Source: Sphingomonadales bacterium
Lineage (GTDB): Bacteria; Pseudomonadota; Alphaproteobacteria; Sphingomonadales; Sphingomonadaceae
Direction: 5' to 3'
NCBI GenBank assembly: GCA_028868535.1
Contig: JAGWUH010000032.1
Span: 1-45,645, forward strand
Length of the DNA: 45,645 nucleotides
Shown here: positions 13,029-22,423 of the stretch, piece after piece
Layout of the letters: every line of letters starts with the position of its first letter
Numbering within the stretch: position 1 is the stretch's first letter
Notes under the pieces: generated by a model
The model's input: the letters and a program-made list of their open reading frames with translations, nothing else
Databases searched by the model: none
Told to the model about the DNA's origin: nothing
Translations under genes and position numbers: made by a program

Positions 13029-13748
13029 TCAGGGCCGGCTCAGGCGGGCTTCCGTCGGCGCAATGCTTTCGGGGGTGCCGACCTCGCACCATTCGCCGGT
13101 GTGGACCACGCCGTGGAGACGGCCTTCCCCGATCGCGCGCGACCACAGCAGGTTGGTCGAGAACGGACCATCGGGCGCATCGCGCAGCAGCCGGTGCGCA
13201 ACGAGCTGGATGCCGGTGTAGATGTAGGGGGCGACGCGGTTGGGCCGGCGGCGGCTGACGCGGCCGAGCGGATCGAGGTGGAAATCGCCCATGCCGTCGT
13301 AGTTGAACGCGCCGGTGTGGCGGACCAGCAGCAGCAGCGCGTCCATCTCGGCCGGGTTCCAGGCGGCGGACAGCTCATGGAAGACGTTGCGCGGTCCGTC
13401 GAGCCAGATGTTGTCGCTGTTCAGCGCGAAGAACGGATCGGGCAGCAGCGGCGCGGCGCGGACCATGCCGCCGCCGGTTTCGAGCAGCAGTTCGCGCTCA
13501 TCGGAGAGGATCACCTGCGGCGTCTGGCGCTGGCCGAGGTGCGCTTCCAGCGAGTCAGCGAGATAATGGACGTTGACCACCGCGCGTGCGACGCCCGCCT
13601 CGGCGAGGCGGTCGAGCGCGTGGTCGATCAGCGGCTTGCCGGCCACCGGCACCAGCGGCTTGGGCCGCGTGGCGGTGAGCGGGCGCATCCGCTTGCCGAG
13701 GCCGGCGGCGAGAACCATCGCCGTGTCGGAGGCGAGCGGTCCGTTCAT
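13029..13748 (-). CDS. murU: N-acetylmuramate alpha-1-phosphate uridylyltransferase (MurU-like)
   Basis: The 239-aa product is a nucleotide-sugar pyrophosphorylase of the NTP-transferase family, with the signature LAAGLGKRMRPLT followed by PKPLVPVAGKPLI, the metal-site Asp in NSDN, and GTPES near the end. Paired with the kinase just upstream it fits MurU, which makes UDP-MurNAc from MurNAc-1-phosphate and UTP in peptidoglycan recycling. The ATG at 13748 overlaps the kinase stop by 4 bp (ATGA), which identifies the start within a longer open frame. Glucose-1-phosphate nucleotidyltransferases share the motif, so the specific name rests on the paired kinase. Confidence 0.87.
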   Translation of the reverse strand: MNGPLASDTAMVLAAGLGKRMRPLTATRPKPLVPVAGKPLIDHALDRLAEAGVARAVVNVHYLADSLEAHLGQRQTPQVILSDERELLLETGGGMVRAAPLLPDPFFALNSDNIWLDGPRNVFHELSAAWNPAEMDALLLLVRHTGAFNYDGMGDFHLDPLGRVSRRRPNRVAPYIYTGIQLVAHRLLRDAPDGPFSTNLLWSRAIGEGRLHGVVHTGEWCEVGTPESIAPTEARLSRP

Positions 13749-14746
13749 GGCGCAGCCGGGAGGTCGGCGAAGCTGCCGCCGTTGGCCGCGCGCAGTTCGG
13801 CCGGAACGTTCGCGTCGAACCAGCGCGCCACCGGGGCGAGCGCCGGGTGGGCGAGATCGCGTTCCATCAGCGCCCAGACGCGCGGGATCAGGTCGAGATA
13901 GCGCGGCTTGCCGTCGCGCCGCCACAGGCGGACGAAGATGCCGACGATCTTGGCGTTGCGCTGGGCGCCGAGGCGGGCATAGTCGGCGAGGAAATCCTCG
14001 GCATCGACGCCGGTTTCGCGCACGTAGCGATCGAACATCTCCGCTTCCAGTTCGGGCGAGACGTCGCGGCGGGCGTCCTGGAGCAGCGAGACGAGATCGT
14101 AGGCGCGGTGGCCGATCAGCGCGTCCTGAAAGTCGAGCAGGCCCTGGCTGTCGAGACGATCGAGCAGCATGATGTTTTCGGCGTGGTAGTCGCGCAGCAC
14201 GGTGACGCCATCGCGCTGGCGGGCGATGATCGGGGTCAGCACCTCCTGCCATGCGGCGGACCACGAGGTCGCATCGACGTAGAGGTTGCGCGCCGGGCAA
14301 TACCAGTCGAGCAGCAGCTTGGCCTCGCGCTGGTACGTGACGAGATTGTAGTCGAGGAACGGGCCTGGCGCGAGCTTGTGGAGTTCGACCAGGGCATCGA
14401 CCGCGCCGGCATAGACCTGGCGCTCGTCCGCGGGCCAGGCGTCGAGATAATCGCGCATCCGCGTCTCGCCGAAATCCTCGAGCAGGACGAGGCCACGCGC
14501 CTCGTCGGCGGCGAGGATGCGCGGGGCGCGCATGCCGTTCGCGTCGAGCCATTCGGCGGCGCGCAGGAACGGCACCGGGTTTTCGTGCGGGGGTGGCGCG
14601 TCCATCAGCATCGCCGTCTTCTCGCCGCGCCGCAGCCGGAAGTAGCGACGGAACGAGGCATCGCCGGCGAGCGGCTCGATCGTCGCCTCCCCCCAGCCGG
14701 CACGGGACAGGAATTCGTCGAGACCCTCGGGCAGCTTCACGTCCAT
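13745..14746 (-). CDS. amgK: Sugar kinase AmgK-like (N-acetylmuramate/N-acetylglucosamine anomeric kinase)
   Basis: A 333-aa aminoglycoside-phosphotransferase-fold kinase. The catalytic loop YHAENIML and the metal-binding LLDFQDALIGHRAYDL are both present. In the AmgK-MurU pathway this enzyme phosphorylates MurNAc at the anomeric carbon and hands it to MurU, bypassing de novo UDP-MurNAc synthesis and therefore the fosfomycin target MurA. The neighbour murU overlaps it by 4 bp. An upstream TTG at 14764 is in frame, but the ATG at 14746 starting MDVKLPEG looks more natural; either overlaps the end of tsaE. The name is inferred from fold plus context. Confidence 0.86.
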   Translation of the reverse strand: MDVKLPEGLDEFLSRAGWGEATIEPLAGDASFRRYFRLRRGEKTAMLMDAPPPHENPVPFLRAAEWLDANGMRAPRILAADEARGLVLLEDFGETRMRDYLDAWPADERQVYAGAVDALVELHKLAPGPFLDYNLVTYQREAKLLLDWYCPARNLYVDATSWSAAWQEVLTPIIARQRDGVTVLRDYHAENIMLLDRLDSQGLLDFQDALIGHRAYDLVSLLQDARRDVSPELEAEMFDRYVRETGVDAEDFLADYARLGAQRNAKIVGIFVRLWRRDGKPRYLDLIPRVWALMERDLAHPALAPVARWFDANVPAELRAANGGSFADLPAAP

Positions 14747-15216
14747 GGGCACCGCCCTAGCCAATCGGCACCCGGCTCGACAAGCAGGCGACGCGGGGGC
14801 GCCGGGGCTTGTTCACCGGATTCAGCGGAGGGCAGGAACGTCAGCGACAGGCACCCCGGCTCGTGCGCAAAGCCGCCGGCATGATCGGGCCATTCGGCAA
14901 TCAGCGCGGCGCCTTCGCGGTATTCCTCGAGGCCGATCTCCTGCGCCTCGTCAGGGTGGCGAAGGCGGTAGAAATCGGCGTGGACCAGCGGCAGGCGCAC
15001 GGCGGGCGGCTCGTAGAGCTCGATGATCGCGAAGCTCGGGCTCGGCACCTCGTGCCGGTAGCCCAGCCCGGCGACGATCGCGCGCGCCAGCGTTGTCTTG
15101 CCGGCGCCGAGCGGGCCGGCCAGCGCGACGACGTCGCCCGGGCGCAGGGCCTGCGCGATCCGGACGCCGAGGCGGGATACGGCTGCCAGATCAGCGAGTT
15201 CGAGCGTGGTGCTCAC
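14737..15216 (-). CDS. tsaE: tRNA threonylcarbamoyladenosine biosynthesis ATPase TsaE
   Basis: TsaE is the ATPase that works with TsaB and TsaD to place the t6A modification on A37 of ANN-decoding tRNAs. The 159-aa product carries Walker A AGPLGAGKTTLAR, the SPSFAII segment, HADFYRL and the conserved EWPDH near the end. Translation starts at GTG 15216, overlapping the kinase stop in GTGA, so it is coupled to the DivL-like gene upstream. Its own end overlaps the AmgK start. The frame is open further upstream, but those residues are the kinase gene read in another frame. Confidence 0.95.
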   Translation of the reverse strand: MSTTLELADLAAVSRLGVRIAQALRPGDVVALAGPLGAGKTTLARAIVAGLGYRHEVPSPSFAIIELYEPPAVRLPLVHADFYRLRHPDEAQEIGLEEYREGAALIAEWPDHAGGFAHEPGCLSLTFLPSAESGEQAPAPPRRLLVEPGADWLGRCPWT

Positions 15217-17573
15217 GGCAGCTCGACAATCGCCGCGGTGCCCTGCCCCGGTTCCGAGAACAGGTCGAACCTGCCGCCGTGGGCTTCGACGAGCTGCCGC
15301 GCGAGCGGCAGGCCGAGACCGGGCCGCGCCCTGGCAGTGGCTTCGTCGAACGGCTTGAGCCCGCCCAGCGCCCGGGCGAGCGCGGCGGCATCCATGCCGG
15401 GGCCGTTGTCGGAGATGACGACGCGCGCCCAGTCGTGGCCCTTGTGTCGCTGGCGGCTCAGCTCGACGAGGATGCGGCCGCCCGGCGGCGTGGCCGCGAT
15501 GGCGTTGTCCAGCAGGTGGCCGAGCGCTCGGGCGAGCCGGCGCGGATCGCCGGTCACCCGGCCGACGCCCTTGTCGCCACGCAGGTCGAGCGTCAAACGG
15601 CCGTCGCGCAGCCGCGGGGCGCGCTCCTCGACCAGCCTCGTCACCCACGGGAACAGCTCAATCTCCTCGTGCGCCAGCGGCAACATGCCGGCCTCGCTTT
15701 GCGACAGGTCGAGCACGTTCTCGATATGCTCGCCGAGGCGGGCGACGGCGGTGAGGATGTCGCTGACATAGCCCTGCCCGGCTTCGCTGAGCGGCCCGCC
15801 GAGCCCGGCCTGGAGCAGTTCGGCAAAGCCGCCGATCGAGTTCAGCGGGTTGCGCAGCTCGTAGCTCATGTTGGCGAGGAACCGGGTCTTCACCGCGTCC
15901 GCCTCGACCAGCGCGGCGTTGCGTTCGCGCAGCGCATCCTCGGCCTTCTGCGAATCCGTGATGTCGAGCACGGTGAGCAGGCCGTTGCCGTCCGGCAGCG
16001 GCACGCCGGCAAATTCGAGCGTACGGCCGTCGATCAGGGTCACGCGGCCACCGGTCTGCCGGCGTTCGAGCGTGGCGGCGCGGACGCAATCGCCGATCTG
16101 CTTGCCCTGGCCCGGCTTGGCGAGGTGATGCGCCAGCCGTTCAAGCATCGCGTCGATGCGCGGGTGGCCATCGAGAAACTCCGGCTCCAGTCCCCAGGCG
16201 GCGGCGAAGCGGCGGTTCCACAGCTGCATCCGGCCATCGGGGGCGAACACCGCCAGCGCTTCGAACAGGCTGTCGAAGGTGGCGGTGCGCGTGCGCAGCA
16301 GGGTGTCGCGGACGGCGGACAGGCGGAGTTGCTCGGTGCGGTCCTCGACGATCAGTTGCAGGCCGCCATCGGGCAACGGCTGGGCGATCACGCGCAGGTG
16401 GGTGCCATCGCTGAGCGGCCAGGCTTCCTCCGCCGGCTCGCCGGCGACGAACCAGCCGAGCCGTTCGCGGCGCCAGGCGGGAAAATCGCGGGTTTCGGGG
16501 AGCCGGCCGGCATCCCGCGCGAGATCGAGCAGGCGCTCGAACGGGGGACGGCCGGAGACGGCACCCGGGGTGAACGCGAACAGGCGCTGGAACGGCTGGT
16601 TGGCGAAATCGAGCTGGCGCCGGGCATCGAACTGGGCGACGCCGGCGGAAAGCTGGTCGAGCATCGCGCGCTGCGCGTCGCGAAAGGCGCGGAAGCTGCG
16701 CGACAGCTCTTCCATGTCCTCGACGTCGATCGCGTAGCCGGCGACGCCTTCGTCGCCCAGCGGCAGGTCGCTGACCTTCAGGGCGCGGCGCTGGCCGTTG
16801 ATCGTGGCGTTGACCATGCGCGCGATCGGCTGCTGGCGCTCGGCGGCTTCGGCGGCAACGTCGGCCGGTCCCTGCCCGTCGACGCGCTCGACCAGCTCGG
16901 TACCGGCGGCGACGACGGCCTGCGCGCTGGCCGCACCGACCGCGGTGACATAGGCGGAGTTGACCAGCCGCAGCGCACCATCGCGCCCGCGAAACCACAT
17001 CGGCATCGGCGCGGCCTCGATCAGGCCGACCAGAGCGGCGAAGTCGCCGCGGGCACGGGCGGCCTCGGCGCGCAGGCGAAGCAGCTCGGCCTCGCTTTCG
17101 CTGGCATCGAACACCCAGACCAGCGCCGCGCCGCCGGGCGAGACTTGCGGATCGGCAAGATGCCCGCGCAGCGCCAGGCGCTTCTGCGAGCCGCGCGGGG
17201 CGATCGCCAAGGTGAACGGCATCGCCGTCTTCTGGGTGCGGCGCACGGCATCCTGCAGCTGGGCGAGCTGGTCATCGGGAATTCCGACGTCGGCGCCGGG
17301 AAGGCCGCCGAGGTCGCTCAGGTATTGCGGGGCGCTTTCGAGGCCGAGCCAGGCAGCCAGCCGTGGCGGGGCTTCGAGACGGCCATCCGCGCGGACCAGC
17401 ATCGGCAGCGCCGGCGCCTCGTCCACCATCCGCGCGAGGCGGCGGGCCTGGCGCAGGCCGGCTTCGGCGCGGCGTTGCCGCGCGCGGGCGGAAAGCACGA
17501 TGGCAGCGGCCGCCAGCGTCCATGCCGCCAGCAGCAGACCGATCAGCACCAGCGCGATCTGCGAGAGAACCAT
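15213..17573 (-). CDS. divL: DivL-like PAS sensor kinase with Tyr in place of the H-box His
   Basis: A 786-aa membrane-anchored kinase-like protein: one N-terminal membrane helix (about 5-30), several PAS-like segments (about 190-530), a dimerisation/H-box helix, and a HATPase domain with an N-box (LLDNAIAATPPGG), G1 (DNGPGM) and G2 (GLGLPLA). The H-box reads FLANMSYELRNPLN, so the phospho-acceptor His is Tyr571 (TAC at 15861-15863). Tyr here is the hallmark of DivL, the Caulobacter cell-cycle regulator that binds DivK and controls CckA. Length (DivL is about 770 aa), TM-PAS-HATPase order and the tsaE neighbour also fit. It is first in the minus-strand run; ATG at 17573. Orthology is inferred. 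Confidence 0.82.
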   Translation of the reverse strand: MVLSQIALVLIGLLLAAWTLAAAAIVLSARARQRRAEAGLRQARRLARMVDEAPALPMLVRADGRLEAPPRLAAWLGLESAPQYLSDLGGLPGADVGIPDDQLAQLQDAVRRTQKTAMPFTLAIAPRGSQKRLALRGHLADPQVSPGGAALVWVFDASESEAELLRLRAEAARARGDFAALVGLIEAAPMPMWFRGRDGALRLVNSAYVTAVGAASAQAVVAAGTELVERVDGQGPADVAAEAAERQQPIARMVNATINGQRRALKVSDLPLGDEGVAGYAIDVEDMEELSRSFRAFRDAQRAMLDQLSAGVAQFDARRQLDFANQPFQRLFAFTPGAVSGRPPFERLLDLARDAGRLPETRDFPAWRRERLGWFVAGEPAEEAWPLSDGTHLRVIAQPLPDGGLQLIVEDRTEQLRLSAVRDTLLRTRTATFDSLFEALAVFAPDGRMQLWNRRFAAAWGLEPEFLDGHPRIDAMLERLAHHLAKPGQGKQIGDCVRAATLERRQTGGRVTLIDGRTLEFAGVPLPDGNGLLTVLDITDSQKAEDALRERNAALVEADAVKTRFLANMSYELRNPLNSIGGFAELLQAGLGGPLSEAGQGYVSDILTAVARLGEHIENVLDLSQSEAGMLPLAHEEIELFPWVTRLVEERAPRLRDGRLTLDLRGDKGVGRVTGDPRRLARALGHLLDNAIAATPPGGRILVELSRQRHKGHDWARVVISDNGPGMDAAALARALGGLKPFDEATARARPGLGLPLARQLVEAHGGRFDLFSEPGQGTAAIVELP

Positions 17574-17900
17574 CGGGTTGCAGCTATGCGGTCAGGGCGG
17601 GGATTACAACCGGGGTGCGGCGGCAATGGCGGTTTAGTTGATGAAATGCATCCGCAGCCCACCGTCCACGGCCGACCGTGGGCCGAAGCAAGTCCTGAAT
17701 GGCCGGAACCGCGCACGCATTTGCCGCACCGGCAGGTGCGTGACACTAATACATGCGAGGACAAGAAATATCATTTCCCATGGTCAAATATTTTATTCTC
17801 AAGCTGGCAATATATGACTGATAAATACGCAACAAAGACGTTGACTCACATATCGTCCCAATGGATAATTTTTGCGAATCGTGAATAAATCGGAAAGCAA
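17574..17900. other. Divergent intergenic region with a sharp drop in GC
   Basis: This 327-bp gap separates divL (minus) from the island (plus). The divL-proximal half is GC-rich and holds two small hairpins: CCACGG-ccga-CCGTGG (17666-17681) and CGCACC-ggca-GGTGCG (17725-17740). From about 17745 the sequence becomes AT-rich (runs such as AAATATTTTATT and ATGGATAATTTTTGCG) up to the ATG at 17901. The AT-rich part probably holds the island promoter, but I cannot fix -35/-10 boxes. I see no gene here. Confidence 0.6.
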
Positions 17901-18389
17901 ATGTCTTCTCTTCCCGATACTCCTGTCACCAATATATTGGGCGGGACGGTCGGCAAAATCACAAACTTTCTTTGCGTATCCCTGGATGATATCGGAAATA
18001 ACACAAAAAACGGATTTAGTGGCTATTTCCAGTTACAGCACAACAAGCGTTACTACTATTCGGCGAAATTCATGGCCGATGCATGGAGCAAAATATCCAG
18101 TATAGGAAATTTCGACAAAGATGGAATCGTGTATATTTTTCATACGGTGATCGGGGCACGAAAACTGACGTACGTCGGAAAGACTGAATACTGCTTGAAG
18201 AAACGATACCAGAAAATCAGCGGTGGACTGTCGCAGGTTCTGAACAAGTTCCTTGGAGATCAGTCCGCGACGCTGGACGTGACTATCTACAGCACCAATA
18301 CGCCCGGCACCCTCGAAGGATGGTGCTACGACGTGCTCGCCGCAAGGACCGATGCCTTCAATCTGGTCAACAAGATCAATCCCGGATGA
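17901..18389 (+). CDS. GIY-YIG-like nuclease-fold protein (162 aa), AT-rich
   Basis: The second half of this 162-aa protein matches the GIY-YIG pattern: GIVY (75-78), a 12-residue gap, YVG-KT (91-95), then Arg102, Glu139 in TLEGW and a terminal Asn (NKINPG, 157-162). These are the usual order and spacing of the catalytic Tyr, Tyr, Arg, Glu and Asn of GIY-YIG endonucleases. The first 70 residues resemble no domain I know and may bind a partner. A GGAAAG ribosome site precedes ATG 17901. Base composition is far more AT-rich than every neighbour, suggesting recent transfer. Two co-directional genes of unknown function follow, 42 bp and about 1.1 kb on. The nuclease assignment is motif-based only. 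Confidence 0.75.
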   Translation: MSSLPDTPVTNILGGTVGKITNFLCVSLDDIGNNTKNGFSGYFQLQHNKRYYYSAKFMADAWSKISSIGNFDKDGIVYIFHTVIGARKLTYVGKTEYCLKKRYQKISGGLSQVLNKFLGDQSATLDVTIYSTNTPGTLEGWCYDVLAARTDAFNLVNKINPG

Positions 18390-18431
18390 CGCAGCGCGTT
18401 CGCCGGCATTCGCAAAGGGGAGACTTCACAC

Positions 18432-19316
18432 ATGGCGGAAAGGCGCCCACTCAAGCCCCATGCACCCGCGTCCAGCAGCGATGTGACAACCGAGGCCCTC
18501 GCCGATCCGGCCGGGGAAGCGCAAGGCCGCAATCCGGACCAGGCCCGGGACGGCGGGCGAGACGACCCGCGTGGCGACCCGCGAGACGACCCGCGAGACA
18601 GGGGCCTGGAGGAATTGCCCGGCGGCGTGCCGCCGCTGCGCACGATCCACGATTCGCTGGCCGCCGACATGCTGGCGCTCGCCGAACGGCAGGTTGCCGA
18701 GGCGCGGCAGCGGCTTGGCGCGCAGGCGTCAAAGCCCCGCCTCAAGTCGATCGACGCGCTGTTTCGCGCCCGCGCCGGCAGTGAGCCGGGTGTGAGCGAG
18801 GAACTCGAGCGGGCGATGCGCTCCCCCCAACTCGCGCAGCAGACGGCGACATCCGATGCCGCGTGCGACATTGCCCTCGCCAGGGCATACAACGAGTTCG
18901 ATCACGCCGCGATCGGCGTCGGCTCGCAATTGCAGACCGCGCACGACGACTGGCTGATGGCGGTGCGGCTCTATCGCTCGGCGGAGCGCGAGCAGGGCGC
19001 GATCCTCGAAGCGGCGATCGAGCTGACCGATTCCGGCGGCAAGGCCGGCGGCTACGAGCAACGCTCGCCGGCGGACGCGCTTGTTCGCCACTTCGATCGC
19101 TCGTCGCAGATCAGCGCCGCGCTGGTGACGTACGAGAAGGCGATGCAGGCTGCGGGCACCGACCTGGCGAAAGCGTTCGGCACGATGAACGGCGCTCTCT
19201 ACATCCAGATGTGCGCACTGGCAGTGGCCGAGGCGACCCTGATCGACGCGTTGCAGAAGGCCTACGACACGTTCTGGACTGCGGTCGATCATTCCATCCA
19301 GGTCTTCCACGCCTGA
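18432..19316 (+). CDS. Uncharacterised 294-aa helical protein with a disordered DPR-repeat N-terminus
   Basis: I do not recognise this family. Residues 1-65 are polar and disordered, with a DDPRGDPRDDPRD repeat made by a 12-nt tandem repeat. Residues 70-290 look all-helical: long Ala/Leu/Gln-rich amphipathic stretches (ADMLALAERQVAEARQRLG, DDWLMAVRLYRSAEREQG, ALYIQMCALAVAEATLIDAL) with little predicted strand, one Trp cluster and no signal peptide or membrane segment. The start is secure: AAGGGGAG lies about 9 bases before ATG 18432. It follows the GIY-YIG-like gene by 42 bp and precedes the 486-aa gene, so an operon is likely. A scaffold or partner role is only a guess. Confidence 0.8.
   Translation: MAERRPLKPHAPASSSDVTTEALADPAGEAQGRNPDQARDGGRDDPRGDPRDDPRDRGLEELPGGVPPLRTIHDSLAADMLALAERQVAEARQRLGAQASKPRLKSIDALFRARAGSEPGVSEELERAMRSPQLAQQTATSDAACDIALARAYNEFDHAAIGVGSQLQTAHDDWLMAVRLYRSAEREQGAILEAAIELTDSGGKAGGYEQRSPADALVRHFDRSSQISAALVTYEKAMQAAGTDLAKAFGTMNGALYIQMCALAVAEATLIDALQKAYDTFWTAVDHSIQVFHA
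18561..18596 (+). repeat. 12-nt tandem repeat (3 units) encoding DPR(G/D)
   Basis: Three near-identical 12-nt units (GACGACCCGCGT, GGCGACCCGCGA, GACGACCCGCGA) lie inside the 294-aa gene and encode its Asp-Pro-Arg repeat. Being multiples of three, changes in copy number would keep the frame, so length may vary between strains. Confidence 0.8.
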
Positions 19317-19465
19317 TCGCAAGTGCCGCCCCGGGGCCGGGCGAGGTACCCGCGAGGCGATGATGCCAAAGCCGAACCCGCCGGCCGCAGCCCCGTTTGC
19401 GCTCCTGATCGAAACCGGGAGCGGCCGCGGAGCACGCCCGGCCAGACATGCCGGAGCAAGCGCAG

Positions 19466-20926
19466 ATGCCGACGTCCACCATTCCCTACGACCCCTCGCT
19501 GGTGCTGGGCATGATCATCGAGCCCGCCAAGATCCAGCAACTGGAAGCGATCGCCCAGGCACAGGCGCCCGTCGACGGCGCGCGGGACTACCTCAATGCG
19601 CTGCTTCGCCAGCAACTGAGCCTGCGCATGACCGCGCGCGAGCTGGTCAGCCTGGGCGCGACGCCCGACCAGATGGGCACGTTCAACGACAATCTCCAGC
19701 AACTCGCGCAGGACGTGATCCAGGCGGCGATCGAACTTGGCCAGGCGGTGATCGCCGCGGAAAAACAGATCGTCGCGATCAAGGGCAAGAGCAGCCAGGC
19801 ACAGATTTCGACCCAGCGGCAGAGCCCGGTGGATTTCGCCGCCTCGCAACTGGTCCCGATGCCGATCAGCTCCGATTCGATGAACATGGACGTGCAGTAC
19901 TTCCGCTACGAGAAGAACGAGCAGACTGCGGCGCAGATGGCGAACGCGATCTCGACCTTCGTCGGCGAACGGGTTTCGAGCTTCCTCGGCTCGAACTTCG
20001 GCGCCAGCATGGCGGAATCGGCGAACAGTTCGGTGTCCAGTGCCTACAACCGCCACGAGATCGAGGGCACGCTGGTGATCTGCGCGAACTGCACCAGTCG
20101 CCAGGCGCAGATATTCTCGCCCCTCGTGCTCGACGTCGACGCCGCGATCGACACCTACAACCAGACGGTGCCCGACGCGAAGATGCCGATCGAGGACCCG
20201 AACCAGATGAAGCTGGTGGCGCTGACCGACCAGACCACCGACCCGGCCAAGTCGCTGCCGATCCTGATCGGCGCGACTTACGGTTCGAGCTTCGTCGGCT
20301 TCGTCAATTTCGAGCAGGTGGAAGCGACGGCAAGCAGCCAGAGTGCCGAATCGGCGGCGTTCCAGGCGCGCGGCGAATCCGACGAGGACCTGTTCCTCGC
20401 CAACATCGAGGGTGTCTGGGGGATGGACGCCCAATCGGCGCGCAGCCTCAAGAACCTGATGAGCACATCGAACGTGCAATCGCACTGCGCGGTGATCGCG
20501 ATGGGGCTGATCCCGTCGATCAAGTCGAACCAGGTGACCACCTCGATCAAGATGCTGCAAAGCGATCCCAAGACCGACATGGAGGCGCTGGCGACGTTGC
20601 AGGACGCGACCAATGCCAGCAACGTCTCGGTGGCGGCTGGCGCGGCGGCCGCGCGCAAGGGCCAGGCGATGACGCAGATGCGATCCGACTATATCAAGGC
20701 GGCGGTCGATGCCGTGGCCGAGGTGGACAACAACACCAACCAGGTGATCGATCTCAATTCCCTGCAGGTCGCGCTCGATAACTATGTCGAGAAGGCGTCG
20801 GACGGGAATATCGGCGTGCCGATCAACTTCTACGTGAAGTACGTGACGCGGCGCGACATCGCTACCGCGTGGATGCAGAAGTACTATCCGGCGATGCTGC
20901 ACGATCCGGCGGCGGCGAACACCTGA
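19466..20926 (+). CDS. Uncharacterised 486-aa protein with a coiled N-terminus and EF-hand-like loop
   Basis: I do not recognise this as a named family. It opens with a helical, probably coiled-coil region (about 10-110), has a CxxC (CANC) in a beta-rich middle after EGTLVI, a GATYGSSFVGFVNF segment, a Ser/Ala/Gln-rich helix, and near the C-terminus a 12-residue loop (20726-20761, Asp421 onward: D-x-N-x-N-x-V-I-D) resembling a degenerate EF-hand with Ser at position 12. No signal peptide or membrane helix is seen. ATG 19466 has GGAG at a 9-base spacing; an in-frame ATG at 19448 (492 aa) lacks one. From memory, similar proteins may occur in filamentous fungi; this is unverified. It ends inside a long hairpin facing ahcY. 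Confidence 0.82.
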   Translation: MPTSTIPYDPSLVLGMIIEPAKIQQLEAIAQAQAPVDGARDYLNALLRQQLSLRMTARELVSLGATPDQMGTFNDNLQQLAQDVIQAAIELGQAVIAAEKQIVAIKGKSSQAQISTQRQSPVDFAASQLVPMPISSDSMNMDVQYFRYEKNEQTAAQMANAISTFVGERVSSFLGSNFGASMAESANSSVSSAYNRHEIEGTLVICANCTSRQAQIFSPLVLDVDAAIDTYNQTVPDAKMPIEDPNQMKLVALTDQTTDPAKSLPILIGATYGSSFVGFVNFEQVEATASSQSAESAAFQARGESDEDLFLANIEGVWGMDAQSARSLKNLMSTSNVQSHCAVIAMGLIPSIKSNQVTTSIKMLQSDPKTDMEALATLQDATNASNVSVAAGAAAARKGQAMTQMRSDYIKAAVDAVAEVDNNTNQVIDLNSLQVALDNYVEKASDGNIGVPINFYVKYVTRRDIATAWMQKYYPAMLHDPAAANT

Positions 20927-20965
20927 TCGGCGGGGGGCGCGGCCTGGCGCGCGCCCCGCCGATCA
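20924..20965. terminator. Long bidirectional hairpin ending the island and ahcY
   Basis: An 18-bp stem with one mismatch runs from the TGA stop of the 486-aa gene (TGATCGGCGGGG...) to its complement (...CCCCGCCGATCA), with a 6-nt loop. It lies between convergent genes, so it probably ends both transcripts. It has no T-run. Confidence 0.6.
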
Positions 20966-20982
20966 CGGGATCGTGCGATCGC

Positions 20983-22398
<1,416 letters not shown>

Positions 22399-22423
22399 GG
22401 GGCGTTCACTCCACGAAACGGGC

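Noticed and set aside
9977..13258. 1093-codon plus-strand open frame over addB
   Set aside because: It mirrors addB on the other strand; addB has complete nuclease motifs and coupled starts, and the antisense product has none.
19360..20781. Alternative-frame gene overlapping the 486-aa protein
   Set aside because: Arg/Gly/Asp-rich shadow with no ribosome site; the 19466 frame has a GGAG site and ordered, varied composition.
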